Source: Agromyces lapidis (GTDB lineage Bacteria > Actinomycetota > Actinomycetes > Actinomycetales > Microbacteriaceae). Taken from it: a stretch of DNA of 64,000 nucleotides. Location of the stretch: positions 186,001 to 250,000 of the forward strand of contig NZ_WBIQ01000010.1 of assembly GCF_009749405.1 (NCBI RefSeq), read 5' to 3'. A program made the translations under genes and the position numbers. Positions 28,959-38,295 of the stretch are shown here, piece after piece. Below the pieces are notes generated by a model. It made no database searches. It was not told the DNA's origin and saw only the letters and a program-made list of their open reading frames with translations. Each line of letters starts with the position of its first letter. Position 1 is the stretch's first letter.

Positions 28959-30275
28959 TTGTCCATGCAGCCCGCAGCAGCCGGCGACCCCGCCACCGAA
29001 CTCGCCCCGACCGGCGCCATCTCGGCGACCGAGCCCATCCCCGGCGACCCGCCCGCGAGCCCCCCGCCGACCAAGCGCACGCTCCCCGGCATCCTGCTCG
29101 TCGCCCTCACCCTGTTCGCCGCCTACGCGGGCCTCATCGCCATCCTGCTGCCGATCCAGGTCGCACTCATCGACGAAGAGAACAAGATCGCCAACCTCGC
29201 GATCATCATGACGACCTCCTTCGTGTTCACGCTGTTCGCCCAGCCGATCGTCGGCGCGATCAGCGACCGCACCCGTTCGCGCTTCGGCCGCCGTGCCCCC
29301 TGGATGGTCGGCGGCGCACTCATCGGCGGCGTGCTCCTGTTCGGCATGGGATTCCTCGACTCGATCTTCTGGCTGACGGTGTTCTGGGTGCTCATCCAGG
29401 TGTCGCTGAACGCCCTGCAGGGTCCGCTGTCGGCGATCACCCCCGACCGCTTCCCGCGCGACAAGCGCGGCGTCGCGAGCGCCATGTTCGGGCTGGGCAT
29501 GCAGATCGGTGCGACGCTCGGCATCGTCATCGCCGGCCAGTTCGCGACGAACTTCGGCGTCGGCTACTCGGTGTTCGGCGTCCTCGTGATCGTCGTGACG
29601 ATCGCCTACGTGATCATCGACCGCGACTGGTCGTCGAAGGAGGCCTCCGTCCCGGCGTGGAGCTGGAAGACCTTCATCAGCGGCTTCTGGGTGAACCCGA
29701 AGCAGAACCCCGACTTCGCCTGGGCGTTCTCTGCCCGCTTCCTGTTCATGCTCGGCTACTTCGTCATCTCGGCGTACGGGCTCTACATCCTGACCGACTA
29801 CATCGGCATGTCGCTCACCGACGCGGCCGGGGCGCAGGTCACCCTGACGCTCGCCGGGCTCGTGCCCACCCTCCTCGCGGTCGCGGTCTCGGGCTGGTGG
29901 AGCGACAAGATCCGTCGCCGCAAGGTGTTCATCTACGCCTCGTCGGCCATCATGGTCGTGAGCCTCGCGTTCCCGCTGATCATGCCGGACATGACCGGCA
30001 TGCTCATCATGAACATCATCATCGGCTTCGGATTCGGGTTCTACATGTCAGTCGACACCGCCCTGATGACCGAGGTGCTGCCCGGCGGCGGCAAGGACGC
30101 CGGCAAGGACCTCGGCATCCTGAACATCGCCACCAACATCCCCCAGGCCATGAGCGCGGCCGTCGCCGGCCTCATCATCAGCAGCCTCGGCGGGTACCCG
30201 ATGCTGTTCGTCTTCGCCATGGTCTTCGTCGTCATCGCCGCGATCGCCGTGGCGCCCATCAAGAGCGTGCGTTAG
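28959..30275 (+). CDS. MFS transporter, SLC45-like, paralogue of the 25583 transporter
   Basis: 438 residues with about 12 helices and the same SDRTRSRFGRRAPWM motif as its paralogue. The start is taken as TTG 28959 because GAGGAG (28946-28951) is 7 bases upstream; the next ATG (28965) would be 13 bases away. The N-terminal 45 residues are Pro/Ala-rich and disordered. It probably imports a glycoside or ester derivative handled by the carboxylesterase, whose start is 9 bases after its stop. Expression is probably governed by the palindrome at 28843. Confidence 0.9.
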   Translation: MSMQPAAAGDPATELAPTGAISATEPIPGDPPASPPPTKRTLPGILLVALTLFAAYAGLIAILLPIQVALIDEENKIANLAIIMTTSFVFTLFAQPIVGAISDRTRSRFGRRAPWMVGGALIGGVLLFGMGFLDSIFWLTVFWVLIQVSLNALQGPLSAITPDRFPRDKRGVASAMFGLGMQIGATLGIVIAGQFATNFGVGYSVFGVLVIVVTIAYVIIDRDWSSKEASVPAWSWKTFISGFWVNPKQNPDFAWAFSARFLFMLGYFVISAYGLYILTDYIGMSLTDAAGAQVTLTLAGLVPTLLAVAVSGWWSDKIRRRKVFIYASSAIMVVSLAFPLIMPDMTGMLIMNIIIGFGFGFYMSVDTALMTEVLPGGGKDAGKDLGILNIATNIPQAMSAAVAGLIISSLGGYPMLFVFAMVFVVIAAIAVAPIKSVR

Positions 30276-30284
30276 GAGCCGTAC

Positions 30285-31859
30285 ATGTCGCACACCCCCT
30301 CCCAGATTCCCTCGGGCATCGCCCCGGATGCCTCGGCCCTCACCGGCTTCGTCGAGGTCGACACGCTCGCCGGCCGCGTCCGCGGCCGGTGGCGCCCCAC
30401 CGTCCGTTCGGCGGGCGACGCCACCGGTGGAGCGGGCGCCGAGCAGTCGGCCGCGTTCCTCGGCATCCCGTTCGCCGAGGCGCCGGTCGGCGAGCTCCGC
30501 TTCGCGGCGCCCGTGCCGAAGGTCCCGTGGGAGGGGGTGCGCGACGCGCTCGAGTTCGCGCCGACCGCGCAGCGCGGCGACCCCGGCGTCACGCTCATCC
30601 CCGAGCCGAGCGTGCCCGGCGAGTCGACCCTCAACGTCAACGTGTTCACGCCCTCACCCGAGCGACCGGCCGACGGCGGGGCCGGGCTGCCGGTGCTCGT
30701 GTGGATCCACGGCGGCGGCTACTTCGCAGGCTCCCCCGCGAGCCCCTGGTACGACGGGCGCAACTTCAACCGCGACGGCGTCGTGACCGTGACGATCTCG
30801 TACCGGCTCGGCTTCGACGGCTTCGGCTGGATCGACGGCGCCCCGTCGAACCGCGGTATCCGCGACTGGCTGCTCGCCCTCGAGTGGGTGCAGCAGAACA
30901 TCGCCGTCTTCGGCGGCGACCCGTCGCGGGTCACCATCGCGGGCCAGTCCGCGGGCGGCGGCGCGGTGCTGACCCTGCTCGGCATGGAGGCCGCGCAGCA
31001 CCTCTTCCACCGCGTGTACGCGATCTCAGGGGCGACGGCCGACGTCACGGCCGAGCGCGCCGAGGCGCTCGCCCGCAAGCTGGCCGGCGAGCTCGCCGTC
31101 GAACCGAGCCTCGCGGGCTTCCGCTCGGTCGACGAGGAGCGGCTGCTCGAGGTGCAGAAGGCGGCGACCGCGCTCACGGGCCCCGATGCCATGAACGACA
31201 TGCTCGACCTCGGCCTGCCGCTCGGTCCGATGATCGACGGCGAGCTGCTGCACCGTTCGACGTTCGACTCGCTCACCGCCGGCGTCGGCTCAGGCAAGCC
31301 CCTCGTGCTCGGCGCGACCGACGACGAGTTCTCGATGGCCCTCATGGACGCCCCCAAGATCCTGCGCTTCGTGCCGAAGTCGATGCTCGTGAAGAAGTCG
31401 GGCCTGTCGAAGGCGCAGGTGCGCCCGTACCTCGCCGCCAACCGCGAGGTCTCGAAGCACGGCAACGCGCGGCTGCTGGGCCGGCTCATCACCGACCGCA
31501 TGTTCAAGGTGCCGATGCTGCGGGTCGTCGCGGCCCGCACGCGCATCGCCGACGGCGCCGGCACGTGGCTCTACCGCTTCGCGTGGCCGAGCGGCTCGTT
31601 CGGGTTCGCCGAGCACTGCCTCGACGTGCCGTTCTTCTTCGACTGCCTCGACGGGCCGGCCATGGTGCCGCTCGCGGGGCCGAACCCGCCGCAGGCGCTC
31701 GCCGATGATCTGCACGCCGGGGCGGTCGCGTTCGTCGCGACCGGCGACCCCGGCGACGGCTGGCCGCGCTGGTCGGATGCCTCGCGCTCGACCCGCGTGT
31801 ACGACACCCCGACCACCGTGGCGAACGACGGCTACGCGAGCGTGCGCCCCCTGCTCTGA
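30285..31859 (+). CDS. Type B carboxylesterase
   Basis: 524 residues, the usual family length. The oxyanion hole is in WIHGGGYFAG, the nucleophile Ser222 in GQSAGGGAV, and the acid and His lie downstream (DDEFSMAL and EHCLDVPFFF). No signal peptide is visible, so it is intracellular. It hydrolyses carboxylic esters; with an adjacent sugar-type importer the substrate may be an acylated glycoside (inference). It is followed by a 22-base perfect inverted repeat that probably ends the transcript. Confidence 0.92.
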   Translation: MSHTPSQIPSGIAPDASALTGFVEVDTLAGRVRGRWRPTVRSAGDATGGAGAEQSAAFLGIPFAEAPVGELRFAAPVPKVPWEGVRDALEFAPTAQRGDPGVTLIPEPSVPGESTLNVNVFTPSPERPADGGAGLPVLVWIHGGGYFAGSPASPWYDGRNFNRDGVVTVTISYRLGFDGFGWIDGAPSNRGIRDWLLALEWVQQNIAVFGGDPSRVTIAGQSAGGGAVLTLLGMEAAQHLFHRVYAISGATADVTAERAEALARKLAGELAVEPSLAGFRSVDEERLLEVQKAATALTGPDAMNDMLDLGLPLGPMIDGELLHRSTFDSLTAGVGSGKPLVLGATDDEFSMALMDAPKILRFVPKSMLVKKSGLSKAQVRPYLAANREVSKHGNARLLGRLITDRMFKVPMLRVVAARTRIADGAGTWLYRFAWPSGSFGFAEHCLDVPFFFDCLDGPAMVPLAGPNPPQALADDLHAGAVAFVATGDPGDGWPRWSDASRSTRVYDTPTTVANDGYASVRPLL

Positions 31860-31900
31860 CCCATTTGGCCGCGGCGGCGGCTCCCGCGGCGGCTGCTACT

Positions 31901-31957
31901 GCAGGAAAATGGGCTGCATCCCCCACTCACAGCGAGGGATGCAGCCCATTTTCCTGC
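31901..31957. terminator. Long perfect inverted repeat between esterase and second ROK gene
   Basis: Arms of 22 bases (31901-31922 and 31936-31957) are perfectly complementary around a 13-base loop. Each contains the core GGAAAATGGGCTGCATCCC or its complement. The A/T run in the arm gives a terminator-like form on either strand. It could also bind a regulator, since it lies 80 bases before a ROK gene. Confidence 0.65.
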
Positions 31958-32037
31958 GTGAGCCGGGGCGCAGTGGTACCAAATGCCCCCCGAACGGGGT
32001 ACGTGACCGCGCGACGCGAGCCGAGCATGCTTGCGAC

Positions 32038-33279
32038 ATGACCGCGGCCGGCGAATCTCCCGTACCCACCACCACCGGCCCGCTCGACGAGGTGCATCGG
32101 GCGCAATCGGCCCGGCTGCTCGACCACCTCGTCGTCCACGGGCCGGCCACCCGCTCCGAACTCGCCACGGCGACGGGGCTCGGACGCGGCACCATCGCGG
32201 GACTCACCTCGCGCCTGCTCGACGCCGGCGTGCTGCGCCCAGGGGGCTCCGCGGCCTCGGGCGACGGCCGCGCGGCGCCGCTCGCGCTCACCGCGGCCGA
32301 CCGGGTGCTCGTCACCGCGACGCTCACCCCCGACGATGCCGTGGCCGCCGTCGCCACGCTCGGCGGCGACGAGATCGCCCGGTTCGTCGAACCGCTGATC
32401 CCCGTCGACGGCGTCGCCGCCGACCCGCTCGAGCTCCTCGCACTGGTGCTCACTCGTGCCGTCGCCCGGGCGCAGCGCGGCGAGCATCCGGTCGCCGATC
32501 TCACCGTCCTCGTCGACGGCGCCGTCGTCGGTCGCCCCGCGGTCGTGGTCACCGATGCCCGGCTCGGCAGCGAGCCCGTCGACGTGCTCGGTGCGCTGCG
32601 GATCCTCGCTCCGACGGTCGCCGAGCTCGAGCCACGACTGTCCCTGCCGATCACCCTGCTGCCGACGGCGACGGCGGCCGCCCTCGCCGAGCACGCCGAA
32701 CTGCCAGGCATCGACGAGCTGCTCTTCATCGCCGGCGATGACTCGGTGACCGCCGCGGCGATCTCGGGCGGGCGCCCGCTCACCGGCGCACACGGCCTCG
32801 CCGCCACCTTCGCGCACCTCCCGGTCGTGCCCGGCGGCGCGCGCTGCACGTGCGGACAGCAGGGCTGCCTCACCACGGTCGCCGCCCCCGAGCTCGTGCT
32901 CGAGCGCGCCGGCCTCTCCGAGTTCGCCGCAGCCAACGGCCGCACGGCGGCCCTCTCCGAGCTCGTCGAGCGCGTCGCGGCCGCCGACGACCGGGCACGC
33001 TGGTCGTGGCTCGACGCCGCGCACTGGATCGGCCGTGCGCTGCAGCTCGTCGTGCCGACGCTCGACCCGTCCGCGGTCATCGTCGGCGGCTACTGGGGCG
33101 TCCTCCTCGGCGATGTCGATGCCGCGTTCCGCGCGAACCGGCCGACGATCGGCGGCGGCGCACTCGAGGCGATCCCGACGCTCGCGCCGGCCCGTCTCGG
33201 GCACGGCGCCGTGTTCGCGGGCGCCCGGCGTCAGGCGCGCGAGCGCCTCGTCGCCGAGCCGTCGTTGCTCGCCGGTTGA
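32038..33279 (+). CDS. ROK family regulator, divergent member
   Basis: 413 residues. The winged helix ATRSELATATGLGRGTIAGL precedes a ROK-type domain with the zinc motif CTCGQQGCLTTVAA and VIVGGYWGVL. Similarity to the ROK protein at 27568 runs over the whole length, so it is probably a duplicate. The glycine-rich ATP loop is degenerate, and residues around GHVAIV in the paralogue read FAHLPVV here. It is very Ala-rich. It has no strong Shine-Dalgarno. It overlaps the convergent glycosyltransferase gene by 49 bases. Targets unknown. Confidence 0.82.
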   Translation: MTAAGESPVPTTTGPLDEVHRAQSARLLDHLVVHGPATRSELATATGLGRGTIAGLTSRLLDAGVLRPGGSAASGDGRAAPLALTAADRVLVTATLTPDDAVAAVATLGGDEIARFVEPLIPVDGVAADPLELLALVLTRAVARAQRGEHPVADLTVLVDGAVVGRPAVVVTDARLGSEPVDVLGALRILAPTVAELEPRLSLPITLLPTATAAALAEHAELPGIDELLFIAGDDSVTAAAISGGRPLTGAHGLAATFAHLPVVPGGARCTCGQQGCLTTVAAPELVLERAGLSEFAAANGRTAALSELVERVAAADDRARWSWLDAAHWIGRALQLVVPTLDPSAVIVGGYWGVLLGDVDAAFRANRPTIGGGALEAIPTLAPARLGHGAVFAGARRQARERLVAEPSLLAG

Positions 33280-34022
33280 GTGCGCGACGTGCGGCGGAAC
33301 CGGCTCGCGATGCCCCAGCCGGTGACGTGCAGCATCGCCTCGACGACGATGCCGACACTCATCTTCGAGCGCCCGCGCTCGCGCTCGACGAAGGTGACGG
33401 GCACCTCGGCGATCGTGAGGCCCGCCTCGCGGGCGTGCCACAGCATGTCGACCTGGAACCCGTAGCCGCGGGTGTGCACGTCGTCGAGCCGGACCCGTCG
33501 CAGCCCGTCGGCCCGGAACGCCCGATACCCGGCGGTCGCGTCGCGCGTCGGCAGCCGCAGCACCCAGCGGGCGTACGCGCTGCCGCCTCGCGACAGCAGC
33601 TGACGCCGCTTCGGCCAGTTCTCGACCGAACCCCCCGCCACCCAGCGCGAGCCGATCACGAGATCGACGGGCTCGCCCGCGGGGTCGACCCCGGCGAGCG
33701 CGGCGAGCATCGCCGGCAGCTGCTCGGGCAGGTGCGAGCCGTCGGCGTCCATCTGCACGATCGGGTCGAAGCCGTGGCCGAGCGCCCAGTCGAAGGCGGC
33801 GAGATAGGCGGCGCCGAGTCCCGCCTTGCCGGCGCGGTGCAGCACCTGCACGGCGTCGTCGGCCGCCGCGAGCTCGTCGGCGAGCACCCCGGTGCCGTCG
33901 GGCGAGGCGTCGTCGACGACGAGCACCGAGGCATCCGGAACGGCCGTGCGCACCCGGCCCACGATGGCGGCGAGGTTCTCACGTTCGTTGTACGTGGGGA
34001 TCACCACGAGCGGTCGGGACAT
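33231..34022 (-). CDS. Polyprenol-phosphate mannosyltransferase-like GT2 glycosyltransferase
   Basis: 263 residues. The start reads VVIPTYNERENL, the DPM1/Ppm1 signature; VVDDASPDGTG and QMDADGSHLPEQ (DxD metal site) follow, then GSRWVAGGS and TAGYRAFRADGL. It would transfer mannose or glucose from a GDP or UDP sugar to polyprenol phosphate at the inner membrane face. No membrane helices, as in soluble Ppm1 domains; a separate acyltransferase (Lnt) partner is not next to it. TACGAT lies 7 bases before ATG 34022, suggesting leaderless expression. The 3' end overlaps the second ROK gene. Confidence 0.9.
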   Translation of the reverse strand: MSRPLVVIPTYNERENLAAIVGRVRTAVPDASVLVVDDASPDGTGVLADELAAADDAVQVLHRAGKAGLGAAYLAAFDWALGHGFDPIVQMDADGSHLPEQLPAMLAALAGVDPAGEPVDLVIGSRWVAGGSVENWPKRRQLLSRGGSAYARWVLRLPTRDATAGYRAFRADGLRRVRLDDVHTRGYGFQVDMLWHAREAGLTIAEVPVTFVERERGRSKMSVGIVVEAMLHVTGWGIASRFRRTSRTQPASNDGSATRRSRA

Positions 34023-34068
34023 CCCTCGAATCGTAACCGCTCACGCAGGTCGCGTCGTGCGCGCCAGG

Positions 34069-35589
34069 TCAGCGCACCCCCGACATGAGCTTCAGCACCC
34101 CGCGGCTGCCCACGGCGAGCGCGAGGCCGAGCACGATCGCGATGCCGCCGAGCACTCCGAAGTAGACGACCTCGTTCTCGCTCGAGTAGAACTCGGCGAG
34201 CCGCCCCGAGATCGCCGAGCCGAGCGCCACAGAGAGGAAGAACAGGGCCACCATCTGGGTGTGGAACACCTTCGGCGCGAGCTTCGTCGTCACCGAGAGG
34301 CCGACCGGCGAGAGCAGCAGTTCGGCCACCGTGAACGCGAAGAGGATGCCGATGATCGCGAGCAGCGGCGTGGAGTTCGCCGCGCCGCCCGCGAAGGGGA
34401 TGAACAGGAGGAACGCGATGCCCATGATGGCGGTGCCGAGTGCGAACTTGATGGGCGTCGAGGGCTGGCGGTCGCCGAGCTTCGTCCAGATCGCGGCGAA
34501 GACTCCCGACAGGATGATGATGAAGATCGGGTTGATCGACTGCACCCACGAGACCGGCATCTCCCAGCCGAACAGGTCGCGGTTCAGCTGTTCGTCGGAG
34601 TAGATCGTGAGCACGGTGAACTGCTGCTGGTACAGCGACCAGAAGGCGACGCTCGCGATGAACAGCGGGATGAAGCCGAGCACGCGGCGGCGTTCGACGG
34701 CCTCGATGCGCCGGCTCCCGAGGATCACCCCGAAGTACGCGATCGCCGCGACGATCGTGCCGAGGATCACCCACGTGACGAGGTTCGTCGCGGTGATCGC
34801 GCCGGTGAGCACGAGCACGGCGACCGCGACGACGGACGCGACGGCGATCGCGATCACGAGTCCGATGCGATCGCGGGGCAGCGGGTTCGGCACGGCCGAC
34901 GCGACGGCCGGCAGCCGCTTGCGCCCGAACGAGTACTGGGTGAGTCCGATCGCCATGCCCACCGCGGCGAGCCCGAAGCCCCAGTGGAATCCGAGCGTCG
35001 AGGCGAGCAGGCCGGTGAGGATCGGCCCGAGGAAGGCACCGAGGTTGATGCCGAGGTAGAAGATCGCGAAGCCGGCGTCGCGGCGTGGGTCGTGCTCGGA
35101 GTACAGCGTGCCGACGACGCTCGTGGCGTTCGCCTTGAGGCCGCCCGACCCGAAGGCGACGAGCACGAGCCCGACGCCGACGCCGACGAACCCGGGCAGC
35201 AGCGCGAGTGCGACGTGGCCGGCCATGATCACGACGGCCGAGAAGAACAGCACCCGTTCGCTGCCGAGGATCCGGTCGGCGAGCCAGGCACCGAGGATCG
35301 TCGAGAGGTACACCCCGCCGCCGTACGCGCCGACGATGCCGGCTGCGGTGGTCTTGTCCATGCCGAGGCCGCCCTCGGCGGTCGAGTAGAACAGGTAGAT
35401 CAGCAGGATGCCCTGCATGCCGTAGAAGCTGAAGCGCTCCCACATCTCGACGCCGAAGATGTTCGCGAGCGATCGGGGCTGTCCGAAGAAGCCGTGGTCG
35501 CCCCGGGTGTCGCGCTCGACCGGCGTGCTGCCGTTCGTGGGCTCAGGCAGCCCGGACTCCCCCGGGGCAGGTTCGGTGACGCTGCCCAT
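34069..35589 (-). CDS. POT/PTR family proton-coupled peptide transporter
   Basis: 506 residues with about 14 helices. The N-terminal signature FGVEMWERFSFYGMQGILLIYL carries the ExxER-type motif that couples protons, and FYLGINLGAFLGP and FWSLYQQQFTVL are also characteristic. It imports di- and tripeptides. TAGGGT lies 7 bases before ATG 35589 on the minus strand, so leaderless expression is likely. It is divergent from the DUF4097 lipoprotein gene; the downstream glycosyltransferase has its own promoter-like box, so co-transcription is not needed. Confidence 0.93.
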   Translation of the reverse strand: MGSVTEPAPGESGLPEPTNGSTPVERDTRGDHGFFGQPRSLANIFGVEMWERFSFYGMQGILLIYLFYSTAEGGLGMDKTTAAGIVGAYGGGVYLSTILGAWLADRILGSERVLFFSAVVIMAGHVALALLPGFVGVGVGLVLVAFGSGGLKANATSVVGTLYSEHDPRRDAGFAIFYLGINLGAFLGPILTGLLASTLGFHWGFGLAAVGMAIGLTQYSFGRKRLPAVASAVPNPLPRDRIGLVIAIAVASVVAVAVLVLTGAITATNLVTWVILGTIVAAIAYFGVILGSRRIEAVERRRVLGFIPLFIASVAFWSLYQQQFTVLTIYSDEQLNRDLFGWEMPVSWVQSINPIFIIILSGVFAAIWTKLGDRQPSTPIKFALGTAIMGIAFLLFIPFAGGAANSTPLLAIIGILFAFTVAELLLSPVGLSVTTKLAPKVFHTQMVALFFLSVALGSAISGRLAEFYSSENEVVYFGVLGGIAIVLGLALAVGSRGVLKLMSGVR

Positions 35590-35714
35590 GCGCCTCACCC
35601 TACCCCGACCGCGATCCCTCGACCCGATCCGGGGGTGATCCCCCGTTCCGGGCTCAGCGGAGCTGGCTAGCATCGATGGTGGGGGCGAGAGCGCCCGACG
35701 GCAAGGGGGACATC

Positions 35715-36464
35715 ATGACTCGGATGACGCGCACGGGCCGGGCGATCGCGATCGTCGCGGTCGCTTCGGCGGCCACGATCGCGATGAGCGGATGCGCCTG
35801 GCTCGCGCCGATCGAACGTTTCAGCGACGACGCCACCCTCGACGAGCAGGTGCAGTCGATCGAGATCGACCACCCCGAGGGCCGCGTGACGATCGAGGGC
35901 GTCGAGGGCGCCACGTCGGTCTCGGTGTCGCGCACCGTGTCGTATCGCGGTGCCCGCGAGATCGGTGCGACGGTCGAGGTGCAGGGCGACGTGCTCGTGC
36001 TCGGCGGATGCGGTCGCAACTGCTCGGTCGACTACACGGTCGAGGTTCCGGTCGGCCTCGACGTCAGCGGGGCGACCTCGAACGGGGCGATCACCCTCAC
36101 CGGGGTGAACGAGGTCGAGGTCGAGACGAGCAACGGACGCATCGAGCTCGACGACGTCACGGGCGAGATCGAGGCGAAGACGAGCAACGGCCGCATCGAG
36201 GGCCGCGGGCTCGCCGGCGACGGCGTGAGCGCCTCGACCTCGAACGGGGCGATCGAGCTGAGCCTGGCAGCCCCGCAGAGCGTCGAGGCGCACACCTCGA
36301 ACGGTTCGATCGACGTCGCCGTGCCGGCCGGCGAGGCGAGCTACCGCGTCGAGACCGACACCTCGAACGGCTCGGTCGACGTCGACATCGACGACCTCGC
36401 CGACGGCGAGTTCCTGCTCGACCTGTCTACCTCGAACGGGTCGATCACGGTCTCCGGCGGCTGA
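35715..36464 (+). CDS. DUF4097-type beta-strand repeat lipoprotein
   Basis: 249 residues. A lipobox ending at Cys27 (IAMSGC) predicts a lipid-anchored exported protein. The body is a ladder of beta strands in which the tetrapeptide TSNG recurs seven times with spacing of about 15-25 residues (for example ETSNGRIEL, HTSNGSIDV, STSNGSITV), typical of DUF4097 putative adhesins that form right-handed beta coils. Cys residues near 98-104 (GGCGRNC) could form a disulfide. Role unknown. AAGGGGGA precedes ATG 35715. Confidence 0.85.
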   Translation: MTRMTRTGRAIAIVAVASAATIAMSGCAWLAPIERFSDDATLDEQVQSIEIDHPEGRVTIEGVEGATSVSVSRTVSYRGAREIGATVEVQGDVLVLGGCGRNCSVDYTVEVPVGLDVSGATSNGAITLTGVNEVEVETSNGRIELDDVTGEIEAKTSNGRIEGRGLAGDGVSASTSNGAIELSLAAPQSVEAHTSNGSIDVAVPAGEASYRVETDTSNGSVDVDIDDLADGEFLLDLSTSNGSITVSGG

Positions 36465-36542
36465 TCCCGCCTCTTGCCCCGGCGCGATCGGTGCGGCATC
36501 CTGAGCTGACCCGGCCGCCGCCGGCGCGACCGGGGAGGGCGA

Positions 36543-37325
36543 GTGGAGGCATCCGACCACGACGAACGGCTGCGCCGCCTGCAGCGGCTGGCCTATGGCG
36601 CCGACACTCCGCCGGAGGAGCGCGCGGCCGCCGAGGCCGAGCTGCAGGCGATGTCGGATGCCGCGGCGAGCGCGACCGCATCCGCGGTCGCACCGTCGAC
36701 GGCCGCTGCTGCGCCTGACGACTCCGGCTCCCCGGCGTCACCAGGCGGTGTCGTCGCCCCGGCGCGCGAACGAGATACCTCGTCGACGACGATGCGCTGG
36801 GCGATCGGCGCCGGCGTCGCGGCCCTCGTGGTCGGAATCGCCATGGGCGTCGGCATCTCAGGGCTCACGGCCGCTCCGGCGGGCGCGGGGGCGCCCGACG
36901 CGACCGGGGCCGACACGCAGGCGGAAGCGAGCACCGAGCCATCCGTCATCACCGGAACGGGCACGCCTGTGGAGCTCACGCCCGTCTACGAGGTGTTCGA
37001 GCGCGAGCAACGGCCCTCAGACAGGGTGGCCAACGACGTGCTCGCGGGAAGCAATCTCGATCGGACGGGAACTCGGCTGCTCGTCACGCGATCCGACGGC
37101 GCCGCCGTGTACGCCGCGACCCTGGGCGGGGGTGCTGACCTGTGCCTCGTCGTGGTGGTGCCCGAAATCGGCGCCGGCAGCGCCTGCACCGACCAGGGCG
37201 TCCTGCCGCCGGAAGGACTGGCGGTCAGCTTCGGCTTCTCCGACCAGGGGCCGCCGATCACCGCGAGCCTGCACGCCGACGGCACCGCCGGGCTCAGCGC
37301 CGCCGAGAAGCCCGCCACCGAGTGA
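36543..37325 (+). CDS. Single-pass membrane protein of unknown function
   Basis: 260 residues from GTG 36543, with GGGAGG upstream. Residues 1-75 are charged then Ala/Pro-rich and likely cytoplasmic. One hydrophobic helix (about 83-105, IGAGVAALVVGIAMGVGISGL) anchors a C-terminal domain of about 150 residues, probably outside the cell, with conserved-looking cysteines in GADLCLVVVVP and GSACTDQG that could pair. The architecture resembles anti-sigma-like or sensor proteins, but I recognise no family. No sigma factor gene is adjacent. Confidence 0.65.
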   Translation: MEASDHDERLRRLQRLAYGADTPPEERAAAEAELQAMSDAAASATASAVAPSTAAAAPDDSGSPASPGGVVAPARERDTSSTTMRWAIGAGVAALVVGIAMGVGISGLTAAPAGAGAPDATGADTQAEASTEPSVITGTGTPVELTPVYEVFEREQRPSDRVANDVLAGSNLDRTGTRLLVTRSDGAAVYAATLGGGADLCLVVVVPEIGAGSACTDQGVLPPEGLAVSFGFSDQGPPITASLHADGTAGLSAAEKPATE

Positions 37326-37346
37326 CGCGCCGTCCTCGCGCTGGAG

Positions 37347-38150
37347 TCAACCGTTGCGTTCGTCGCGCCAGGCGAGCCAGCGCCGCACCGGAGCGAGGTC
37401 GTAGTCGGGCCCGTCGACCCCGATCGTGAAGAGCCGAACGCCCGCGTCGTAGAGGGCGTCGGCGTGATCGAGGTCGACCCCGTGCCGGTCGAGCTCGTTC
37501 GAGACCGTGATCTCCGAGACATCCCGGCCGACCTCGTCGCACCAGCGACGCAGCACCTCGAGCTTGTGGGCCAGCTCGTCGGGCGCGACGAAGGAGTGCC
37601 AGATGTCGGCGTGCTTCGCGACGAGCCGGAGCGTCTTCTGCTCGCCCTTGCCGCCGATCAGCACCGGGATGCGCCGGGTCGGGGCGGGGTTGAGCTTCGC
37701 CCAGCGCGCCTCGATGCGCGGCAGCGCCGCGCCGAGCGCGTTCAGCCGCGAGCCGCGGGTGCCGAACTCGTAGCCGTACTCGTCGTAGTCGCGCTCGAAC
37801 CACCCCGCACCCGTGCCGAACACGAAGCGTCCGGCTTGGCCGCCCTTCGCCGAGATGTGGTCGATCGTGCGGGCCATGTCGGCCTGCAGGTCGGCGTTGC
37901 GGTACGAGTTGCAGTTGACGAGCGTGCCGAACTCGATGCGCTCGGTCTGCTCGGCCCAGGCGCCGAGCATGGTCCACGCCTCGAAGTGGAGGCCGTCGCG
38001 GTCGCCGTGCAGCGGGAAGAAGTGGTCCCAGTTGAAGACGAGGTCGGCACCGAGGTCTTCGAGGCGCAGCACCGCGTCGCGGATGGCCGGGTACGGGGCG
38101 TGCTGGGGCTGCAGTTGCACGCCGAGGCGCACTCGATCGTCGTAGGGCAT
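37347..38150 (-). CDS. LLM-class F420/flavin-dependent oxidoreductase
   Basis: 267 residues of a luciferase-like barrel. Key segments are VRLGVQLQPQHA, the WDHFFPLHGD metal-free active-site region, FGTGAGWFERDYDEYGYEFGT and IPVLIGGKGEQKTLRLVAKHADIWH. Members in actinobacteria mostly use F420, so that cofactor is likely. Substrate unknown. TAGGCT lies 6 bases before ATG 38150 on the minus strand, indicating leaderless expression. It is divergent from the SDR gene. Confidence 0.9.
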   Translation of the reverse strand: MPYDDRVRLGVQLQPQHAPYPAIRDAVLRLEDLGADLVFNWDHFFPLHGDRDGLHFEAWTMLGAWAEQTERIEFGTLVNCNSYRNADLQADMARTIDHISAKGGQAGRFVFGTGAGWFERDYDEYGYEFGTRGSRLNALGAALPRIEARWAKLNPAPTRRIPVLIGGKGEQKTLRLVAKHADIWHSFVAPDELAHKLEVLRRWCDEVGRDVSEITVSNELDRHGVDLDHADALYDAGVRLFTIGVDGPDYDLAPVRRWLAWRDERNG

Positions 38151-38295
38151 GCCGACAGCCTAGACAGCAGTCCGGATGCGGCGAGCCGCCGCCGCACGAG
38201 ACGGCACGAGCCGAGGCCGATATGCTCGGCGCAACGGTGATCCGCCGGGGTGGTCGGGGCGGACAACCGAACGACGCGGCGAAGAGAGGTCGCTC

